A DNA stretch of 64,000 nt from an uncultured Woeseiaceae bacterium (GTDB lineage Bacteria; Pseudomonadota; Gammaproteobacteria; Steroidobacterales; Woeseiaceae). Both the position numbers and the translations under genes were made by a program. The stretch covers positions 62,001 to 126,000 of the forward strand of contig CALZJH010000002.1 of assembly GCA_945787845.1 (NCBI GenBank). Reading direction: 5' to 3'. The notes under the pieces are model-generated. The model worked only from the letters and a program-made list of their open reading frames with translations, was not told the DNA's origin and did no database searches. This document shows, one piece after another, positions 18,710-28,261 of this stretch. Numbering within the stretch: the stretch's first letter is position 1; every line of letters begins with the position of its first letter.

Positions 18710-19402
18710 ATGAGCCCACAGAAAATACTAATCGTTGAAGACGAACAGGCGATTCGCGAGATGACCGCGTTTCACCTGTCACGGGCTGGTTACGAGATTT
18801 TCGAGGCTCGGGACTGCCGTGAAGCCCGTGAGTTGCTTGCTGACAAGCAGCCCGACCTGGCCCTCATCGACTGGATGCTTCCGGATATGAGCGGCCTGGA
18901 GCTCACCCGAAATCTCAAGCGCAATAAGGATTTTGAGGACCTCGCGATCATCATGTTGACGGCGCGCGCCGAGGAGCATGACAAGGTCTCCGGCCTTGAG
19001 GGTGGCGCTGACGATTACATCACCAAGCCGTTCTCGCCGCGTGAGCTTGTCGCACGCATTCAGGCTGTGTTGCGGCGGGCCAATAGCACGAACGAGGAAG
19101 TCCTGACCGCGGGTGTGCTGACGCTGGATGCAGCCGGACATCGCGTGTCGTCCTCGGGCGTGGAAATCAAGGTCGGCCCGACCGAGTATCGTCTCCTGCA
19201 TTTCCTGATGACCCATGCCGAGCGCGTGTACAGTCGTGCGCAGTTACTCGATCGCGTCTGGGGTGCGAATGTGTACGTTGAAGAGCGCACCGTCGATGTC
19301 CACGTGCGCCGCTTACGCAAGGCGCTCGCTGACCCGGGGGCAGACAGCTACATCCAGACGGTACGTGGCGCCGGTTACCGGTTTTCCTGTCGCGATGTCT
19401 GA
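18710..19402 (+). CDS. phoB: Phosphate regulon response regulator PhoB
   Basis: Receiver domain (ILIVEDEQAIREM, IDWMLPDMSG) plus winged-helix output; followed by phoR. Confidence 0.93.
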   Translation: MSPQKILIVEDEQAIREMTAFHLSRAGYEIFEARDCREARELLADKQPDLALIDWMLPDMSGLELTRNLKRNKDFEDLAIIMLTARAEEHDKVSGLEGGADDYITKPFSPRELVARIQAVLRRANSTNEEVLTAGVLTLDAAGHRVSSSGVEIKVGPTEYRLLHFLMTHAERVYSRAQLLDRVWGANVYVEERTVDVHVRRLRKALADPGADSYIQTVRGAGYRFSCRDV

Positions 19403-20699
19403 GGCCGCTCGCAAATTCGTCATTGGCACGGTGCTGTTTCTCCTGGCCGGCACTGCGATCGGCTGGCTGTACGACCGGCCGGCGGCGGGCTTGCTGGCAG
19501 CAGCTCTCATCGCTCTGTTGTGGCAGATTCGTCAGCTGCTCAGTTTCGACCGCGCGTTGCGGACCGGGGATTTCGACGACTTCCGGCAAGGCGAGGGGAT
19601 CTGGGAACAAATATTCTCTCGCTTTCGATACGAAAACGAAAAATCAGCGCGGCGCAAGCACAGCTATCGCCAGTTGCTGCGCGAAGTCCGGAAATCAACC
19701 AATGCAATGCCCGACGGCGCCGTCATATTGAACGTCGAGAATGAAATCATTGCGTGCAACAGGGCCGCCAAACACCTCGCTGGTTTGAAGCGCAAGAAGG
19801 ACCGGGGCCAGCGCGTCGATAATATTCTGCGCGATCCAGAGTTAACGCGCCTCGTACATTCTGATGATCAATCCCTGACCGTCGAGATGGCCTCGCCCGT
19901 CAAAGACGGAGACTGGCTGAACTGTCGCGTTGTGCCCTACGGAGCCGATCAGAAGCTGCTGCTGATTCGTGACATCACAGAGCGCATGCGCCTGAGCAAA
20001 ATGCGCAGGGACTTCGTCGCCAATGCGTCGCACGAGTTGCGATCCCCATTGACTGTGATTGCCGGGTATCTGGACAGTCTCGCCGACGACGCTGAAATGC
20101 CGCCCGGGTGGAGGAAGCCCGTGGAGCAGATGCAGGGACAGGCTCGACGCATGCGCCACATACTCGGCGAGCTGCTCGAGCTGTCGCGCCTGGAAAGCGC
20201 GGGTAAAGCGCAGACGGACGAGCCGGTTGACGTCGGTGGCCTGTTCGAAGAAGCGCGGAGTGCGTTCGAAGGTCACGCAGACATAGCAAGCATCGTTGTC
20301 GATGTGCAGTCCACCGCGCAGCTTCGCGGCAATGCGGCCGAGATCGAAACTGTGGTCGTTAATCTGCTGTCAAACGCCGTGCGCTTCACGCCGCAGGACG
20401 GCCGCATCACGCTTCGCTGGCGATTGGATGCAGACGGGGCGGAACTCAGCGTTGCGGACACGGGCGAGGGTATCGACCCCCAGCACCTGCCGCGGCTGAC
20501 CGAGCGGTTCTTCCGCGTTGACAAGGGCCGCAGCCGTGACAACGGTGGCACCGGCCTGGGGCTTGCTATCGTAAAACACGTATTGGCGCGTTACGACGCG
20601 GAGTTGATCATCAGCAGCGAGCTCGGTGAAGGTAGTGAGTTCCGGTGCCGTTTTCCCGTCGATTGCGTCATCGTCGCGCCTCCCGTCGCCCTGTCATAA
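19395..20699 (+). CDS. phoR: Phosphate regulon sensor histidine kinase PhoR
   Basis: H-box DFVANASHELRSPLTVIAGYLD and GTGLGLAIVKH; in-frame ATG 19395 gives MSEAARKFV (upstream extension overlaps phoB). Confidence 0.92.
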   Translation: MSEAARKFVIGTVLFLLAGTAIGWLYDRPAAGLLAAALIALLWQIRQLLSFDRALRTGDFDDFRQGEGIWEQIFSRFRYENEKSARRKHSYRQLLREVRKSTNAMPDGAVILNVENEIIACNRAAKHLAGLKRKKDRGQRVDNILRDPELTRLVHSDDQSLTVEMASPVKDGDWLNCRVVPYGADQKLLLIRDITERMRLSKMRRDFVANASHELRSPLTVIAGYLDSLADDAEMPPGWRKPVEQMQGQARRMRHILGELLELSRLESAGKAQTDEPVDVGGLFEEARSAFEGHADIASIVVDVQSTAQLRGNAAEIETVVVNLLSNAVRFTPQDGRITLRWRLDADGAELSVADTGEGIDPQHLPRLTERFFRVDKGRSRDNGGTGLGLAIVKHVLARYDAELIISSELGEGSEFRCRFPVDCVIVAPPVALS

Positions 20700-20730
20700 A
20701 ACTGCAATATTTCTGTCATATAAGCGACAT
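20691..20730 (+). promoter_or_regulatory. Tandem Pho boxes (PhoB-binding sites) upstream of porin gene
   Basis: CTGTCATAAAACTGCAAT (20691-20708) and CTGTCATATAAGCGACAT (20713-20730), 22 bp apart start-to-start. Confidence 0.85.
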
Positions 20731-20809
20731 GCGGCATCGTTAACGTGCCGCTGACTTTCCCGAAACATGACAGAAACTAAGGGCATCGCCCCGATTAGGA
20801 ATACCAACA

Positions 20810-21889
20810 ATGAAACTACTTACTCCGATGGCATCTGCTCTGTTAGTACTGATGCTCGCAGCTACGCCTGCGGCAGCCCAGGAGAGCTGGACTGATCGCA
20901 TAAAATTCAAGGGCGATGTGCGTTTGCGTTACGAGACCATTGACCTTGAGGGTGTTGAAGATCGTGAGCGTATGCGGTTTCGGACCCGCTTCGGCCTGAC
21001 AGGAAAAGTCTCCGACGATGTGAAATTCGTCTTCCAGCTTGCCTCTGGAGGCGGCGACCCGGTGTCTACAAACCAGACATTTGACGATGGTTTTTCGACG
21101 AAAGACATCGGTATCGATCTTGCCTATATCGACTGGAAGATTCGTGACGGATTGAACTTCTATGGCGGCAAGATGAAGAATCCGCTGTTCAAGGCGGGGG
21201 GTGTACCGCTCATTTGGGACAGCGACTTGAACCCCGAAGGCGTTGCTATGAAGTACACGTCGGGCGGTTTTTTTGGCACGGCGGGCGCCTTTTCCGTCGA
21301 GGAGCGATCAGTAGCAGACGATTCATTGCTCTTTGCGGTACAGGCCGGTTATAAGTTCCCATTAGGCGACAGCGGCAGCGTGACAGCCGGTGTCGGTTAT
21401 CTTGCCTACACCAACACCATTGGTAATTTCCCGTTCTACAATGGCCGTCCCAAGGGCAATACAGTCGACATCGACAATCGGTACGTATACGACTACAAGA
21501 ACACCGAGGCTTTCGCCCAGTTCGATACAAGAATCGGCGACTGGCCGTTCAGGGTTTACGCGCACTTCACCCAGAACAACGAGGTGAGTGTTGAAGATAC
21601 CGGTTACGCGGTCGGGGCGAAGATCGGATCGGCCAAGAGCGACGGCCAGATGGAATTCAGCTGGACGTACCAGGATATCGAAGCCGACTCTGTAATCGCG
21701 ACCTACAATGACTCAGACTTCGGCGGTGGCGGTACCGATTCGGACGGTCACATGCTCAAGGCGAAGTACGCCGTGTCGAAGAAGATTTCACTGGGTGGTA
21801 GTTTATTCATCAACACGGTCGATAAATTCCTGGCTGTTGAGCGCGACTACAATCGTCTGCAGCTTGACGTAGAATTCAAGTTCAATTGA
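20810..21889 (+). CDS. Putative outer-membrane porin of the Pho cluster
   Basis: Signal peptide; beta-barrel pattern (IKFKGDVRLRYETIDLEG...); preceded by Pho boxes. Confidence 0.8.
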   Translation: MKLLTPMASALLVLMLAATPAAAQESWTDRIKFKGDVRLRYETIDLEGVEDRERMRFRTRFGLTGKVSDDVKFVFQLASGGGDPVSTNQTFDDGFSTKDIGIDLAYIDWKIRDGLNFYGGKMKNPLFKAGGVPLIWDSDLNPEGVAMKYTSGGFFGTAGAFSVEERSVADDSLLFAVQAGYKFPLGDSGSVTAGVGYLAYTNTIGNFPFYNGRPKGNTVDIDNRYVYDYKNTEAFAQFDTRIGDWPFRVYAHFTQNNEVSVEDTGYAVGAKIGSAKSDGQMEFSWTYQDIEADSVIATYNDSDFGGGGTDSDGHMLKAKYAVSKKISLGGSLFINTVDKFLAVERDYNRLQLDVEFKFN

Positions 21890-21916
21890 GCCAAAGACAA
21901 CGGCTGGAGTGCCACC

Positions 21917-22621
21917 ATGGAAGCATCTGGACTGGGCGATCATATTTCCCGACGTTTCAACAAAGACATCGAGGACCTGCGCAATCACGTTCTCGCCATG
22001 GGTGGGCTGGTTGAATCACAGCTGTCGCTGGCGATCTCGGCGATTGTCAGCGGCGACAGCGAGCTTGGGCTCAAGGTTGCCGAAGACGATTACAAGGTCA
22101 ATAACTTCGAGGTCAATATCGATGAGGAGTGCGGGCGCATTCTCGCGACCCGCGCACCTGCTGCCGGCGACCTGAGGCTCATTGTAGCGATCATCAAGAC
22201 GATCACCGATCTTGAGCGGATTGGCGACGAGGCGGAAAAAATCGGATTCCTCGCGTCGAAACTCGCGGCCATGGACAGGCCGTCGGACTCGTACCGGGAA
22301 CTGAAGACGCTGGGTCATCACGTGGCCCACATGGTGCGGGACGCCATGAACGCATTCGCGCGGCTCGATGTCGAGGAGGCCTGGGAGGTTGTTCGGGAAG
22401 ACGAACGTGTGGACGAAGAGTACGAGGCCATTCAGCGCCAGTGCATCACGTTCATGATGGAGGACCCCCGTTCAATCAAGCGCGTAATGAACGTCACCTG
22501 GTGTGCCCGCTCGCTGGAGCGGATTGGTGACCACGCCAAGAACATTTGCGAGTACGTAATCTATATGGTGCAGGGCAGGGATGTACGTCATACTGCCATT
22601 CCCGAAACAGCTGATTCATAA
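21917..22621 (+). CDS. phoU: Phosphate transport system regulator PhoU
   Basis: HISRRFNKDIEDLRNHVLAMGGLVESQL; DLERIGDEAEKIG repeats. Confidence 0.95.
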   Translation: MEASGLGDHISRRFNKDIEDLRNHVLAMGGLVESQLSLAISAIVSGDSELGLKVAEDDYKVNNFEVNIDEECGRILATRAPAAGDLRLIVAIIKTITDLERIGDEAEKIGFLASKLAAMDRPSDSYRELKTLGHHVAHMVRDAMNAFARLDVEEAWEVVREDERVDEEYEAIQRQCITFMMEDPRSIKRVMNVTWCARSLERIGDHAKNICEYVIYMVQGRDVRHTAIPETADS

Positions 22622-22624
22622 GCG

Positions 22625-23116
22625 ATGACACTACCGAATCGACGCCTGCTGAATCTCGCAGGTTTTCTTGCCTGCGCGGGCATGATGGGCTTCGCGCTGT
22701 ACGCTCAGTATGTTCTCGTGCTCGACCCCTGTCCGCTTTGCGTATTCCAGCGGATCGCTACAATTGTGCTGGGTTTCGTGTTCCTGCTTGCGTTCCTGCA
22801 TAACCCGGGCAATACGGGTTCGAAGGTGTACGCTGCGCTGGTAACGCTGACTGCCGGGTTCGGGGTCGGTGTCGCAACCTGGCACGTGCGGCTCCAGAAC
22901 ATGCCCAAAGATGAGGTGCCGTCATGCGGCCCGGGATTCGAGTACATCATGGACAACTTCGCGTTGTTCGATGCGCTCAGCCTGATCTTCAAGGGCTCCG
23001 GCGAGTGCGCTGATGTGGTATGGCGGTTCCTTGGCCTGTCGATGCCCACCTGGGTGGTCATCGGTCTTGGGGGTCTGGGTATTGCCGGAATCTGGAACAA
23101 CTTCCGCAAGGCCTGA
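22625..23116 (+). CDS. dsbB: Disulfide bond formation protein DsbB
   Basis: CPLCVFQRI motif, four TM segments, periplasmic Cys pair. Confidence 0.92.
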   Translation: MTLPNRRLLNLAGFLACAGMMGFALYAQYVLVLDPCPLCVFQRIATIVLGFVFLLAFLHNPGNTGSKVYAALVTLTAGFGVGVATWHVRLQNMPKDEVPSCGPGFEYIMDNFALFDALSLIFKGSGECADVVWRFLGLSMPTWVVIGLGGLGIAGIWNNFRKA

Positions 23117-23122
23117 GCGGCC

Positions 23123-24265
23123 CTAGAGCAGCATAAGTTCCATGATGCGCCGGTACATGCCGGTCAATGCCACGACGTCGTCGACTTTGACGTGCTCGTC
23201 AATTTTGTGGATCGATGCGTTCACGGGCCCCAGTTCGACCACATCGACCCCTGCCGGTGAAATAAAGCGGCCGTCGGACGTCCCGCCGCCCGTCGACAAT
23301 TCAGGTGCATTGCCCGTCAGTTCGGTCACCGCCTGGTGCACGGCATTAATGAGCTTTCCGGGCTGGGTCAGGAACGGTTCGCCCGACAGGTGCCAATTGA
23401 GTTCGTAGTCGATATCGTGTGCGTCGAATACGGCGTGAACTTTTTCCTGAAGTGACTCGTGTGTCCACTCCGTGGAATAACGAAAATTGAAGCGCGCCGA
23501 CAGATCCCCCGGCGTCACGTTGGGCGCGCCAATTCCGGCACGAACATCGACAACCTGGAAGCTCGTGGGCGGGAAGTACTCGTTGCCGTCGTCCCAGACG
23601 ATTTCATGCAGTTCAGCGAGAACCGGCGCGAAACGCCGGATTGGATTATCCGCAAGATGGGGATAGGCCACATGCCCCTGGACGCCGTTAACGGTGAGCA
23701 TGCCGCTCAGTGAGCCGCGTCGCCCGACGCGGACGATGTCACCCAGCACATCCTGGCTAGATGGTTCGCCGAGGACGCACCAGTCGATATGCTCATCACG
23801 GGCTGTCAGCGCCTCGATGACCTTCAGCGTGCCGTCGCGGGCGCGGCCCTCCTCATCGCTCGTGATTAACAGGGCAATACTGCCCGCAAAATCGGGGTGT
23901 GCACCCAGGAACTCCTCGATGGCGACGATCATTGCGGCGAGGCCGCTCTTCATATCGGCCGAGCCCCGGCCGTAGAGCAGTCCATCCTTGAACGTGGGCT
24001 CGAACGGATCCGTATTCCATTGGGTCTCATCGCCCGGGGGAACGACGTCGGTATGGCCGGCAAAACACAAGACCGGCGATGCATCACCGCGGCGTGCCCA
24101 GAGGTTCGTGACGTCGTTGAACTGCAGGGTCTCGCAGGTGAAGCCAAGCTTTGCCAGACGGGCGGCCAGCACCGCCTGGCACCCCGCATCATCGGGCGTG
24201 ATCGAGCGTCGCCTGATCAGGTCGCACAAAAGGTCGATTGCCGGGTCTGTGAGTTCGTTGGTCAT
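23123..24265 (-). CDS. dapE: Succinyl-diaminopimelate desuccinylase
   Basis: CFAGHTDVVPPGD, GRGSADMKSGLAAM, LLITSDEEG. Confidence 0.95.
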   Translation of the reverse strand: MTNELTDPAIDLLCDLIRRRSITPDDAGCQAVLAARLAKLGFTCETLQFNDVTNLWARRGDASPVLCFAGHTDVVPPGDETQWNTDPFEPTFKDGLLYGRGSADMKSGLAAMIVAIEEFLGAHPDFAGSIALLITSDEEGRARDGTLKVIEALTARDEHIDWCVLGEPSSQDVLGDIVRVGRRGSLSGMLTVNGVQGHVAYPHLADNPIRRFAPVLAELHEIVWDDGNEYFPPTSFQVVDVRAGIGAPNVTPGDLSARFNFRYSTEWTHESLQEKVHAVFDAHDIDYELNWHLSGEPFLTQPGKLINAVHQAVTELTGNAPELSTGGGTSDGRFISPAGVDVVELGPVNASIHKIDEHVKVDDVVALTGMYRRIMELMLL

Positions 24266-24422
24266 CGCTCTAAGAAGTGTTTATAAAGTATTGAAATATA
24301 TAATAAAAATATCAGTTAACGTCTGGTTGCAAGATCGTCGTTTACCCCTGTTGTTGCAACAATTCGGTAACATTCCACGCTTAAGCTTTGCGCATGATTT
24401 CCATACACCCCGGAGAACTCAA

Positions 24423-25487
24423 TTGAGTAATCATCGCAAATTCCTATCCCTTGCTGTTATCGCGACTATCGGACTCTCGATGTCGGCTGGCGCGCTTGCG
24501 CAGTCGGGCCGCGACTATGTCTATATCGTTGGATCGTCGACAGTCTATCCGTTTGCCACGGTCGTTGCCGAACGATTCGGGCGCAGCAGCGAATTCAAAA
24601 CGCCCAAGGTCGAGTCCACCGGTTCCGGCGGCGGCCTGAAGCTTTTCTGTGACGGCGTCGGCGTGGACTACCCGGACGTGGCGAATTCGTCACGCGCTAT
24701 CAAACAGTCTGAAGTCGACAGCTGTGCGGCAAACGGCGTTACGGACATCATCGAAGTGAAGATCGGGTACGACGGGATCGTGTTTGCGAACGCGATCAAG
24801 GCCGAGACCATGACGCTCAGCCGTGCCGATATCTTCCTGGCGCTGGCCAAGGAAGTGCCGGGTGAGGCTGAGGGTGAACTCATCGAGAATCCTTACCAGA
24901 CCTGGGCCGACGTAAACCCGGACCTGCCCGCGATCAAGATCGAGGTTCTCGGACCACCTCCTACGTCAGGTACGCGCGATGCATTCGTCGAACTGGCCAT
25001 GGAAGGCGGATGCAAGAAGACGCCGTGGATTGCCGCTCTCAAGAGTTCTGACAAGAACAAGTACAAGGCAATCTGCCACACGATTCGCGAAGACGGACAT
25101 TTCGTCGAAGCTGGCGAGAATGACAATCTGATTGTCCAGAAGCTGCAGGCCAACCCCGACGCGTTCGGCATCTTCGGCTTCAGTTTTCTTGACCAGAACA
25201 TGGAAAAGGTCAAGGGCTCGCTGGTCGACGGTGTAGAGCCGACGTTTGATGCCATCGCTGACGGTGAGTACCCGGTATCGCGTCCTTTGTACTTCTACGC
25301 GAAGAAAGCCCACGTCGACGTCATCCCGGGCCTGCGAGGCTTTCTCCGGGAGTTCACGAGTGAGCGCGCCTGGGGCGAGGAGGGCTACCTGTCGGATCGT
25401 GGACTCATCCCGATGCCGGATGCAGAGCGGAAAGCGGTTGCGACCGCCGTCCGCGACCTGACGCCGCTGTCGATGGCTGCAGAATAA
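24423..25487 (+). CDS. pstS: Phosphate ABC transporter substrate-binding protein PstS
   Basis: TTG start gives LSNHRKFLSLAVIATIGLSMSAGALAQ signal peptide; VGSSTVYPFATVVAE; SGTRDAFVELAM. Confidence 0.9.
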   Translation: MSNHRKFLSLAVIATIGLSMSAGALAQSGRDYVYIVGSSTVYPFATVVAERFGRSSEFKTPKVESTGSGGGLKLFCDGVGVDYPDVANSSRAIKQSEVDSCAANGVTDIIEVKIGYDGIVFANAIKAETMTLSRADIFLALAKEVPGEAEGELIENPYQTWADVNPDLPAIKIEVLGPPPTSGTRDAFVELAMEGGCKKTPWIAALKSSDKNKYKAICHTIREDGHFVEAGENDNLIVQKLQANPDAFGIFGFSFLDQNMEKVKGSLVDGVEPTFDAIADGEYPVSRPLYFYAKKAHVDVIPGLRGFLREFTSERAWGEEGYLSDRGLIPMPDAERKAVATAVRDLTPLSMAAE

Positions 25488-25552
25488 GACGGTAAACTCC
25501 CGAGCCAGGCGGCGATCCGAACAGGGTCGCCGTCGTTCGTTACCAGAGCCAG

Positions 25553-26944
25553 ATGATGCAAAGCACTACCCTCATTCTCATGCTCGGCTTCATGGCGATA
25601 ACTGCGTTCTTCTACGGGCGCAGGCGATCGCTTGCGCTGGTGGGCGGACACGGCCATGGCATGGCATTGCATTCACTGCCGGGCTACTACGGCTACTACG
25701 TCGCAATCTGGGCGGTGCTTCCGGCGCTTGCGCTCCTCCTGGTCTGGGTGATGGTCGAACCGCGGGTTATCGTCGCGCTGGTCGTCAACGGCTTACCGGA
25801 TGCTTACAGGAACCTGCCGCCTGGCGAACTCAATCTGCTCGTTAACAACATCCAGAACCTCGCGGCGGGCGATGTCGTCAGTGTCGACGTCGACGATGTC
25901 TTGCAGAACGCGGCCACGATGTTCAACGCTTATGTCGAGAAGAGCCGACAGTTCCTCGCCGTCCTGGTGCTGGGCATGGCCGGGCTTGGCGGCGCCATGG
26001 CCTGGCGCCGTATTCATCCAGACCTGCGTGCGCGAAATCGTGTAGAGCGAGTTATCCGCTGGTTCCTGATCGCGGCATCGAGTATCGCAATCCTGACGAC
26101 GATCGGCATCGTACTGTCCGTGTTGTTTGAGGCCATCCGTTTCTTCCAGAAGGTGCCGTTGACCGAGTTCCTTTTCGGTCTGAACTGGAGCCCGCAAACG
26201 GCGATTCGAGCCGACCAGGTCGGGTCTTCCGGAAGCTTTGGCGCCGTTCCCCTGTTCACAGGCACTTTGCTGATCACGAGCATAGCGATGGTCGTGGCGG
26301 TTCCGGTTGGACTGATGACGGCGATCTATCTCGCCGAGTATTCGAGCGCCCGTATCCGCGGCATCGCCAAACCTCTGCTGGAAGTTCTCGCGGGCATTCC
26401 GACCGTTGTGTACGGGTTTTTTGCCGCGCTGACCGTTGCGCCATGGATACGCAGCGCAGGCGAGTCCGCAGGTATCCAGGTGGCGTCGGAGAGCGCATTG
26501 GCGGCCGGCATTGTGATGGGCATCATGATTATCCCGCTGGTTTCGTCCCTGGCCGATGACGCGATCAACGCTGTGCCTAGCGCGATGCGTGACGGCGCGC
26601 TCGGGCTCGGATCCACGCGCTCCGAGACGATGACCAAGGTCATACTTCCAGCGGCGCTGCCCGGCATCGTGGGCGGCATCCTGCTCGCGGTATCGCGAGC
26701 TATCGGTGAGACGATGATCGTCGTCATGGCTGCCGGCCTCGCGGCAAACCTGACGGCAAATCCATTCGAGGCGGTAACCACCGTGACCGTGCAGATCGTC
26801 ACCTTGCTCGTCGGTGACCAGGAGTTTGACAGCGCCAAGACGCTTGCCGCATTCGCACTCGGACTCATGCTGTTTGTAGTGACGCTTATCCTGAACGTCA
26901 TCGGCCTCAGCGTGGTGCGCAAATACCGGGAGCAATACGACTAG
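25553..26944 (+). CDS. pstC: Phosphate ABC transporter permease PstC
   Basis: Permease domain ending in standard PstC motifs (PTVVYGFFAAL, AIGETMIVVMAAG) with N-terminal periplasmic insertion. Confidence 0.93.
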   Translation: MMQSTTLILMLGFMAITAFFYGRRRSLALVGGHGHGMALHSLPGYYGYYVAIWAVLPALALLLVWVMVEPRVIVALVVNGLPDAYRNLPPGELNLLVNNIQNLAAGDVVSVDVDDVLQNAATMFNAYVEKSRQFLAVLVLGMAGLGGAMAWRRIHPDLRARNRVERVIRWFLIAASSIAILTTIGIVLSVLFEAIRFFQKVPLTEFLFGLNWSPQTAIRADQVGSSGSFGAVPLFTGTLLITSIAMVVAVPVGLMTAIYLAEYSSARIRGIAKPLLEVLAGIPTVVYGFFAALTVAPWIRSAGESAGIQVASESALAAGIVMGIMIIPLVSSLADDAINAVPSAMRDGALGLGSTRSETMTKVILPAALPGIVGGILLAVSRAIGETMIVVMAAGLAANLTANPFEAVTTVTVQIVTLLVGDQEFDSAKTLAAFALGLMLFVVTLILNVIGLSVVRKYREQYD

Positions 26945-26947
26945 ATC

Positions 26948-28231
26948 ATGGCTACGTCAGATACCAAAACGACCCGGCAAAAAGTAGAGGCCGGACTGCC
27001 GCGTCGCCGCCGCAAGGAATTTACTTTCAAGCTGTTGGGAATGTTTGCGACAGCGATCGGTATTGTTTTTCTCGGCCTGTTCTTTGCGAGCCTGATTGCG
27101 GAAGGAACCTCCGCGTTCAAACAGACGTTCCTCAAGCTCGATATCGAGCTGAGTGAGGACGTGCTGGCGCCCGGTGGTGAACTGGACCTTGCGTACGCAG
27201 ATTTCGACGGACTCGTACGGACGGCGCTGCGGGCGGAAATTCCCGAGGCGTCGGGTCGTCAAGACCGCCGTGAACTCTATCGTATTGTCAGTGTTGGCGC
27301 CGCTTACCAGCTTCGCGATCTGATTGCGCAGAACCCGGACCTGATGGGAACAATACAGTCCCTGTGGGTACCGGCCTCGTCCAATGTTGACATGCTCATC
27401 AAGGGCAACATCGACGCCAATATCGAAGAAGCGCTGCGACCACTGTCAGACAAGCAGATTGGCTGGGTACGGCAGCTACAGGATAAAGGGCGCCTTGAAA
27501 GCCGCTTCAACAGGGCACTGTTTACCAATGGTGATTCACGTGAACCTGAGCTGGCCGGAATCAAGGGTGCGGTGATGGGTTCGGTCTACATGCTGCTCGT
27601 GACCATGGTGTTGTCGTTTCCAATTGGTGTTGCTGCGGCGATTTACCTGGAGGAATTTGCGCCACGCAATCGCTGGTCGGACCTGATCGAGGTGAATATC
27701 AACAACCTCGCGGCGGTGCCGTCGATTGTATTCGGATTGCTCGGCCTGGCGGTGTTCATTAACTGGGCGGCCCTGCCACGTTCGGCGCCGCTGGTAGGCG
27801 GGCTCGTACTGACCCTGCTCACGTTGCCTGTGATCATCATTGCTTCGCGCGCCGCGATCAAGGCAGTGCCGCCGTCCATTCGTGAGGCGGCGCTGGGTCT
27901 CGGGGCTTCGCAGACGCAGGTGGTCTTTCACCATGTACTCCCGCTTGCGTTGCCGGGAATGCTCACGGGCGCCATTATCGGAATGAGCAGGGCGCTGGGC
28001 GAATCCGCGCCATTGTTGATGATCGGCATGGTGGCATTTATCGTCGACGTTCCTGGCAGCCTGACCGATCCTGCCACGGCCTTGCCAGTACAGATCTTTC
28101 TATGGGCCGACAGCCCGGAGCGCGCGTTCGCCGAGCGAACGTCTGCCGCAATCATTGTACTTCTGGGTTTTCTGCTGGTCATGAACCTGACCGCTGTAAT
28201 TCTCCGGAAGCGCATGGAGCGCAGATGGTAA
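26948..28231 (+). CDS. pstA: Phosphate ABC transporter permease PstA
   Basis: AVPSIVFGLLGLAVF, ALGESAPLLMIG motifs; N-terminal extension. Confidence 0.93.
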   Translation: MATSDTKTTRQKVEAGLPRRRRKEFTFKLLGMFATAIGIVFLGLFFASLIAEGTSAFKQTFLKLDIELSEDVLAPGGELDLAYADFDGLVRTALRAEIPEASGRQDRRELYRIVSVGAAYQLRDLIAQNPDLMGTIQSLWVPASSNVDMLIKGNIDANIEEALRPLSDKQIGWVRQLQDKGRLESRFNRALFTNGDSREPELAGIKGAVMGSVYMLLVTMVLSFPIGVAAAIYLEEFAPRNRWSDLIEVNINNLAAVPSIVFGLLGLAVFINWAALPRSAPLVGGLVLTLLTLPVIIIASRAAIKAVPPSIREAALGLGASQTQVVFHHVLPLALPGMLTGAIIGMSRALGESAPLLMIGMVAFIVDVPGSLTDPATALPVQIFLWADSPERAFAERTSAAIIVLLGFLLVMNLTAVILRKRMERRW

Positions 28232-28261
28232 GGGTAGCGATTGTGCTATTTAGGTACCTGT

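Noticed and set aside
23988-24422. N-terminal extension of the pstS ORF in the track
   Set aside because: Extension runs antisense through dapE; TTG 24423 gives a proper signal peptide.
25793-26935. 380-aa minus-strand ORF opposite pstC
   Set aside because: His/Arg-rich shadow translation of a clear permease gene; no plausible motifs.
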